A stretch of DNA of 64,000 nt from Paenibacillus urinalis (lineage in GTDB: Bacteria > Bacillota > Bacilli > Paenibacillales > Paenibacillaceae): the NCBI RefSeq assembly GCF_028747985.1, contig NZ_CP118108.1:4810001-4874000 (forward strand), read 5' to 3'. The position numbers and the translations under genes are program-made. The notes under the pieces are model-generated. The model did not search any database and was not told where the DNA came from. It saw only the letters and a program-made list of their open reading frames with translations. Below are positions 60,901 to 64,000 of this stretch, in pieces. Numbering within the stretch: position 1 is the first letter of the stretch; each line of letters starts with the position of its first letter.

Positions 60901-61443
60901 ACCATTAGGGTATCCTTCCATCACTTCCTGCTCGACAACAGACGCAACTGCAGTCTTACCCCATTCGGCAATCATATCTCGATCTGAAAACTGGTTTAAC
61001 GTATCATAACTAACGTTCTTCACATTCAACAATTTCGAAATCATAACAGCTGCTTCTTGTCTTGTTACATCCGCACCTGGACGGAATGTGTTATTCTCGT
61101 AACCCTGTACATAGCCTGCTTTTACTGCTGATGCAATATCGGTATATGCCCAGTTTGAAGGTGACAAATCAGCGAAGGATAATGAAGCCTGTTCGGAATA
61201 TCCAAAAATTCTATTTATTAACGAAACGAACTCGGCCCGAGAAATAGACTTGTTTGGTTTAACAGAACCATCTCCATATCCTGTTAGATGACCTTCATTC
61301 ATCCAATGCTGAAGCTGGCTTTGCGCCCAATGGCCTTGAATATCATTTGTCACCGTTGCTGCTGCACCGACTGATCCCATTGAACCAAGTGCCATACTAA
61401 TACTCAATAACCCTGTGACTGTACCACGAATTTTTTTACCCAC
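57949..61443 (-). CDS. Large SLH-domain surface protein with three beta-helix repeats
   Basis: 1164 residues. Signal peptide (about 1-29), three SLH domains (about 35-200, each with an HWAQ/NWAY/WGKTA start and a RAEFV/RQEAAV/RAEAVV helix) that bind wall polymer, a region of short strands (210-430), a proline/glycine/serine linker (440-480), a helical segment, then three 180-residue repeats (about 555-1100). Each repeat has SRAVTIDGQN, VLQVYDTTGVxIxDVKL, GDAGLLVNGSSVELKG and GGIESS, the pattern of a right-handed beta-helix. An acidic, serine-rich tail closes it. Start GTG with GGAGGAG upstream. Likely an S-layer-associated or adhesive protein; the ligand is unknown. Confidence 0.87.
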   Translation of the reverse strand: MGKKIRGTVTGLLSISMALGSMGSVGAAATVTNDIQGHWAQSQLQHWMNEGHLTGYGDGSVKPNKSISRAEFVSLINRIFGYSEQASLSFADLSPSNWAYTDIASAVKAGYVQGYENNTFRPGADVTRQEAAVMISKLLNVKNVSYDTLNQFSDRDMIAEWGKTAVASVVEQEVMEGYPNGTFSPLRLLTRAEAVVLIENALASKKELNTVTYDIAGTYGSEEETTVIEGNVIINVPDVTLVNTVVKGDLLFAEGIGAGDVTIQNVKVHGTTNVEGGGENSIHFVDSVLLNVVVNKKDGTVRIVAEGTTTAENVIVQSSVKLEEDNVAGAGFTDVELAEILPADSKVVLNGTFDDVGLYAASVSVELDRGSIGNFLVDKNAEKSQIAVSSNAQIAQLILNAITKLLGSGTISKATVNEGAEGSSFQTKPSQMDGSQKDSVTLPASPPPASSGGGSSSGGSGGDTSPGDGGSNPDIPDGQTDEEKVADAIEAIEALSLEWDTDVAKTVEKANEAIASLGLTGVTVIVSQGTEASAGNVVVTVSSGAVNQTIEIVDPSVAEVSSLIEFEEAIMNTSKSIIKLKNSFTTDKKIVISRAVTIDGQNKQIKLTGNDKVWNSNYVLQVYDTTGVIIKDVKLTGGDAGLLVNGSSVELKGTIDVSDNFFGGIESSKGKGLVSNPQLNVSSATLVNTTEAFGQPTLWEDKITGTISTSGQFTLITLKDQPHYYLKEENAEDPATIAEVSTADDFRAALDNASIIKIRLKSDIETDERFVVSRAVTIDGQNHQIELIGNDELWDSNYVLQVYNTTGVTIQDVKLTGGDAGLLVNGSSVELKGSIDVSGNVFGGIESSQGVNVPNTPQLNVSTAKLINSSEAFGKPTLWEDQITDTILTGEDQFTLITLKNQPQYYLEVKNTEDPATITEVSTAEDFRAALGDDSIVKIRLASDIATDKRFVVSRAVTIDGQNHTIELTGNDELWDSNYVLQVYNTTGVTIQDVKLTRGDAGLLVNGSSVELKGTIDVSGNFFGGIESSQGVNVPNTPQLNVSSATFVNTTETYHQPTLWEDKITETIQTGETQLLPINKKAQVHYYINSSNSIAPESDVSNNENNEAITEPETAPESEIVIDPESDPQTGAESDVQSDVDTNSEGASGTDSASTENNAELKPE
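58170..59770 (-). repeat. Three tandem 540-543-base repeats inside the SLH gene
   Basis: The codons for SRAVTIDGQN recur at 58578, 59121 and 59661, giving periods of 543 and 540 bases. Copies 1 and 2 from the C-terminal end are closest to each other; the most N-terminal copy is more diverged. Such repeats can change number by recombination. Confidence 0.85.
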
Positions 61444-61658
61444 GATTTCTCCTCCTGTTTAGTAAGGTCGATATAGCAATCAGCCCCAACTGAATCTCAA
61501 GACCCATACTTCGTCATAAACAAAGACGAATGTTATCTTCATGAATCTAAAGACATGATTCTTAAGAACTATACACTGAGGAATATCCTACCACTTAATA
61601 GGAATTTTTTCTAGTTGTTTTTTGTATAATTATGTATTTAATTCAGAATTTATGTCGT

Positions 61659-61703
61659 AAAAAAGAGACTATCAAACAAGTCCTCTTGTTTAATAGTCTC
61701 TCT
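61659..61703 (-). terminator. Terminator after the fli genes
   Basis: Minus-strand GAGACTATTAAACAAG pairs with CTTGTTTGATAGTCTC (one mismatch) around AGGA, followed by TTTTTT. Confidence 0.92.
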
Positions 61704-61708
61704 ATCAT

Positions 61709-62044
61709 TTATTTACGACGATCCAGCAATAAGCTATCCGCACTGTACGGATTCTCATAGGCGTTACGCTGGGCTTTGATCCGATTACGCTGCTGAAGCC
61801 AATCCTGGGCTTCTTTTTTAAGATCAATCATCTTGTTAACTATAATTTCATCCTTACTTAGCAGCACTTTCAGTCTCTGTTCATCCTCTGAATCCATTCG
61901 ATGCTGGACGACTTCAACCAATATGGAGTCTACGTGTCTTTGACGCTTCTCAACAAAACTCTCTACTTCTTCATAACTAACTTCGTCAATGTGAAGGAGA
62001 AACTCCGAAGTTAAGATCTCCAGTTCACTTATTAGCTGCTTCAT
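61709..62044 (-). CDS. FliT-like flagellar chaperone
   Basis: 111 residues, almost all helical, acidic and coiled-coil-like, the size and place of FliT, which sits after fliS and binds the FliD cap protein before export. Sequence identity in this family is low, so the call rests mostly on context: it overlaps fliS by 20 bases and ends at the operon terminator. Only a weak AGGTT ribosome site is seen, which fits translational coupling to fliS. Confidence 0.6.
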   Translation of the reverse strand: MKQLISELEILTSEFLLHIDEVSYEEVESFVEKRQRHVDSILVEVVQHRMDSEDEQRLKVLLSKDEIIVNKMIDLKKEAQDWLQQRNRIKAQRNAYENPYSADSLLLDRRK

Positions 62045-62423
62045 ATGTTGAACCTGTCATTACTATTTTACTTGCTTTAAGCCATGTATCCCTTAAATCA
62101 GTGAGCAAATCTAGTGCTTCCTTTGCAGGTTCCAGTGACTTTTTAATGTTCGCCTGTACCAGCAAGTGGTTCATATATTCATATAGTGAATATAAACTTT
62201 TCGAAACCTCAATCTCTTGGTTTAAGGTGGACATCAGCTCGCTTATTATCGTCTGCGCTTTCCCTAGATTCAAATTCACTTGCTCAAGATCATTCTCTTC
62301 CATTCCTTTTATTGAGGAATGTATAAAACGGATTGCTCCATCGTAAAGCATAATAACCAGTTGGGCAGGATTTGATGTTTGGACAGAGGACTGACGATAT
62401 TTTTCATACGGACTTGCTATCAT
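62025..62423 (-). CDS. fliS: Flagellin export chaperone FliS
   Basis: 132 residues, a four-helix bundle. The N-terminal YEKYRQSSVQTSNPAQLVIMLYDGAI is the family signature. FliS caps flagellin in the cytosol until export. GGAGGAG lies six bases before the ATG. It follows fliD by about 31 bases and overlaps the FliT-like gene. Confidence 0.95.
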   Translation of the reverse strand: MIASPYEKYRQSSVQTSNPAQLVIMLYDGAIRFIHSSIKGMEENDLEQVNLNLGKAQTIISELMSTLNQEIEVSKSLYSLYEYMNHLLVQANIKKSLEPAKEALDLLTDLRDTWLKASKIVMTGSTYEAANK

Positions 62424-62454
62424 ATGTGCTCCTCCTCATTTCTCGTTTATTTCC

Positions 62455-63978
62455 CTATTGCGAGAAGTAACTCGCAAGACTTGCAGATTGTGAATTATAT
62501 TGGTTCATGGCCGCTTCCATAGCGGTGAATTGCTTATAATATCTAATTTCAAGATTCTCCAGCTTATTCTGAAAAGCTTCGATTCGTTTATTATAATCTT
62601 TAAGCTGTCTGCCCATAGTACTTTCTTCTTTAAAAATACTGTTTAGATCTCCTGAATACTTGCTTGTTCCAGCCTTTGTAACGAGTTTATCTAGTGATCC
62701 ATTAATTGTTTCTGACATCTTACTGAAGATACCGGATGAACTTCCTGTTCCCTGAAAAATCTCAGTAAGCTTCTGAGGGTCTGCTTGTATTGCTTTATTA
62801 AACTTCTCTTCATCAAGGTATAGTTTACCATTCTCATAGTATTGGCCCGTTGTAATCCCTAATGCACTGAGTTGTGATAGATTCTCTGTAATAATTGATC
62901 GCATTGAAGAAATCGTTGATTTTATAATTTCATCATTTTTTAGAAGGCCGCTTTTAGATCTTTCTTCCCAAAGCTCAATATCATTATCAGACATTTCTTT
63001 TTTCTGCTCATCTGTAAGCGGGGCATAATCTCGATATTTTTCTTCACTTGATTTAGTGTTCATGTAGCTTATAAGAGTGTTATATTCTTCTATAAAACTC
63101 TTTATGGTTGATAGAGACTTCTCTGGATCTGTCTGAATAGAAACCTTTACGGCAGTAGCATCAGAACTCTGATTTATAGGATATGTCGCATTATCAGCAG
63201 GTTTAGTAAGTCCTGTCTCACTCAAAAATGTTAGATTGATACCGTTAACTGTAAGTGTATTACTGGTAAGATCCTTATACTCTTTTCCGTTAATGACTAC
63301 ATGTGCATTCTCGCCATTTTGAGCGGCAAGAGAGCTCCCTTTCGCAGCTCCAAATAACTCTAATATAGAATTGCCTTTGCTTCCATTTTCAACTGTAATA
63401 TTCGATTTTTCACCCGTAGTTTTGGATGAGATTGTTAGTTTCCCTGTTATTTCATCAAAACTGGCTACTGCATTGGCATCTGGGTCTGAATTAATCCTTG
63501 AAATAACCGTGGAAATCGTGGTATTTGCATCGAATTCCAATTCCTTAGAGGTTCCTCCGGACTTTCCACCGATCTTAATGGTGTATTTTTGACTTGTATC
63601 TCCGCCCAAATCTTTTAATGTCTTTGAGCTTTTAATGCCGTCTAAACCTTGCATTTCTACTGAAGCAGCTTTAGCTAAATTTACTACACTGATGGTCATT
63701 GGAATATTCTGAGCAGTAGGAGATGCTTCGACCTTTACTGCATCAGTATTACCAGTAACGACTGCTTTCTGTGTATTGAGCTGTGCCGACTTATTAAAAC
63801 TCATCGGTTTATTGTTTCTGAAATCAAACAGCTTACTATTCAACTCTCTATAGCTATCGCGCTGCCAGTTTAACAGCTGCTTCTGCTGATTCAATTTATC
63901 TAAAGGAGCTCTGCTTGCTGTCATTAGCTGCGAGACCATAGTGTCGATATCCATACCCGAAAATCCTGTAATTCTCAC
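62455..63978 (-). CDS. fliD: Flagellar hook-associated protein 2 (filament cap) FliD
   Basis: 507 residues. Forms the pentameric cap under which flagellin folds into the filament. N-terminal FliD domain (GMDIDTMVSQLMTASRAPLDKLNQQKQLLNWQRDSYRELN), central variable region, and a C-terminal coiled-coil domain (YNKRIEAFQNKLENLEIRYYKQFTAMEAAMNQYNSQ). Start is GTG with GGGGGG seven bases upstream, close to the window edge, so its promoter and upstream genes are out of view. Heads fliD-fliS-fliT. Confidence 0.96.
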   Translation of the reverse strand: MRITGFSGMDIDTMVSQLMTASRAPLDKLNQQKQLLNWQRDSYRELNSKLFDFRNNKPMSFNKSAQLNTQKAVVTGNTDAVKVEASPTAQNIPMTISVVNLAKAASVEMQGLDGIKSSKTLKDLGGDTSQKYTIKIGGKSGGTSKELEFDANTTISTVISRINSDPDANAVASFDEITGKLTISSKTTGEKSNITVENGSKGNSILELFGAAKGSSLAAQNGENAHVVINGKEYKDLTSNTLTVNGINLTFLSETGLTKPADNATYPINQSSDATAVKVSIQTDPEKSLSTIKSFIEEYNTLISYMNTKSSEEKYRDYAPLTDEQKKEMSDNDIELWEERSKSGLLKNDEIIKSTISSMRSIITENLSQLSALGITTGQYYENGKLYLDEEKFNKAIQADPQKLTEIFQGTGSSSGIFSKMSETINGSLDKLVTKAGTSKYSGDLNSIFKEESTMGRQLKDYNKRIEAFQNKLENLEIRYYKQFTAMEAAMNQYNSQSASLASYFSQ

Positions 63979-64000
63979 GTAAAATCCCCCCTTATATTTT

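Overview
The window looks like a stretch of chromosome from a motile, spore-former-type Bacillota, most likely Paenibacillus or a close relative. The reasons are strong GGAGG-type ribosome sites with frequent TTG and GTG starts, the pcrB-pcrA-ligA order, ftsEX next to an M23 peptidase and ctpA, a yhbD-bacE-bacF bactofilin operon, an S-layer (SLH) protein, an AhrC-type arginine box, and an RF2 gene with the CUU-UGA frameshift. No rRNA, tRNA, CRISPR array or intact insertion sequence was seen. Species-level identity is inferred from gene content, not from a database match.

Layout. 1-5.4 kb: pcrB, pcrA and ligA (archaeal-type lipid synthase, repair helicase, DNA ligase). 5.7-6.2 kb: a lone HTH/coiled-coil protein related to IS3 OrfA. 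6.4-9.6 kb: heme oxygenase plus a bacteriophytochrome whose GGDEF output is degenerate. 9.8-12.8 kb: a T4-endonuclease-V-like protein, then rfbC-rfbB-rfbD for dTDP-rhamnose (rfbA absent). 13-15.4 kb: a long U32/RlhA-type protein. 15.7-20.2 kb: an HtrA-like protease and an exported stalk-domain protein, a small membrane protein, and a chromosomal ANT(6)-type adenylyltransferase. 20.4-25.9 kb: uvrB and uvrA, separated by 719 bases full of palindromic repeats. 26.4-28 kb: motA-motB. 28.2-34.5 kb: ftsE-ftsX, an M23 peptidase, ctpA and a MinJ-like PDZ protein, with a four-hairpin array before ctpA. 34.7-39.9 kb: a VanW/G5 protein, the bactofilin operon, and an esterase, with a dense DnaA-box cluster in the yhbD-esterase gap. 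39.9-48.6 kb: the arginine cluster argCJBDFGH, giving the whole route from glutamate to arginine (carbamoyl phosphate synthase is elsewhere). 48.9-57.7 kb: cls, yitT, prfB, secA, hpf and a cold-shock gene. 57.9-61.4 kb: a 1164-residue S-layer-type protein with three internal repeats. 61.7-64 kb: fliD, fliS and a FliT-like gene.

How the parts work together. Three themes recur: DNA repair (pcrA, ligA, uvrB, uvrA, the endonuclease-V-like protein), envelope and division (ftsEX, M23, ctpA, MinJ-like, VanW, rhamnose, SLH protein, cls) and motility (motAB, fliDST, bactofilins). FtsEX probably controls the adjacent M23 hydrolase, as FtsEX does for its hydrolase partners elsewhere. Heme oxygenase makes the biliverdin that the phytochrome binds. 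The arg genes share one promoter whose -10 lies inside an ARG box.

The most unusual signal is not a gene. The 0.58-kb gap between yhbD and the esterase holds three exact TTATNCACA DnaA boxes and seven one-mismatch copies in about 290 bases, far from any dnaA gene in view. The uvrB-uvrA palindrome array and the four adjacent hairpins upstream of ctpA are the next most unusual structures.
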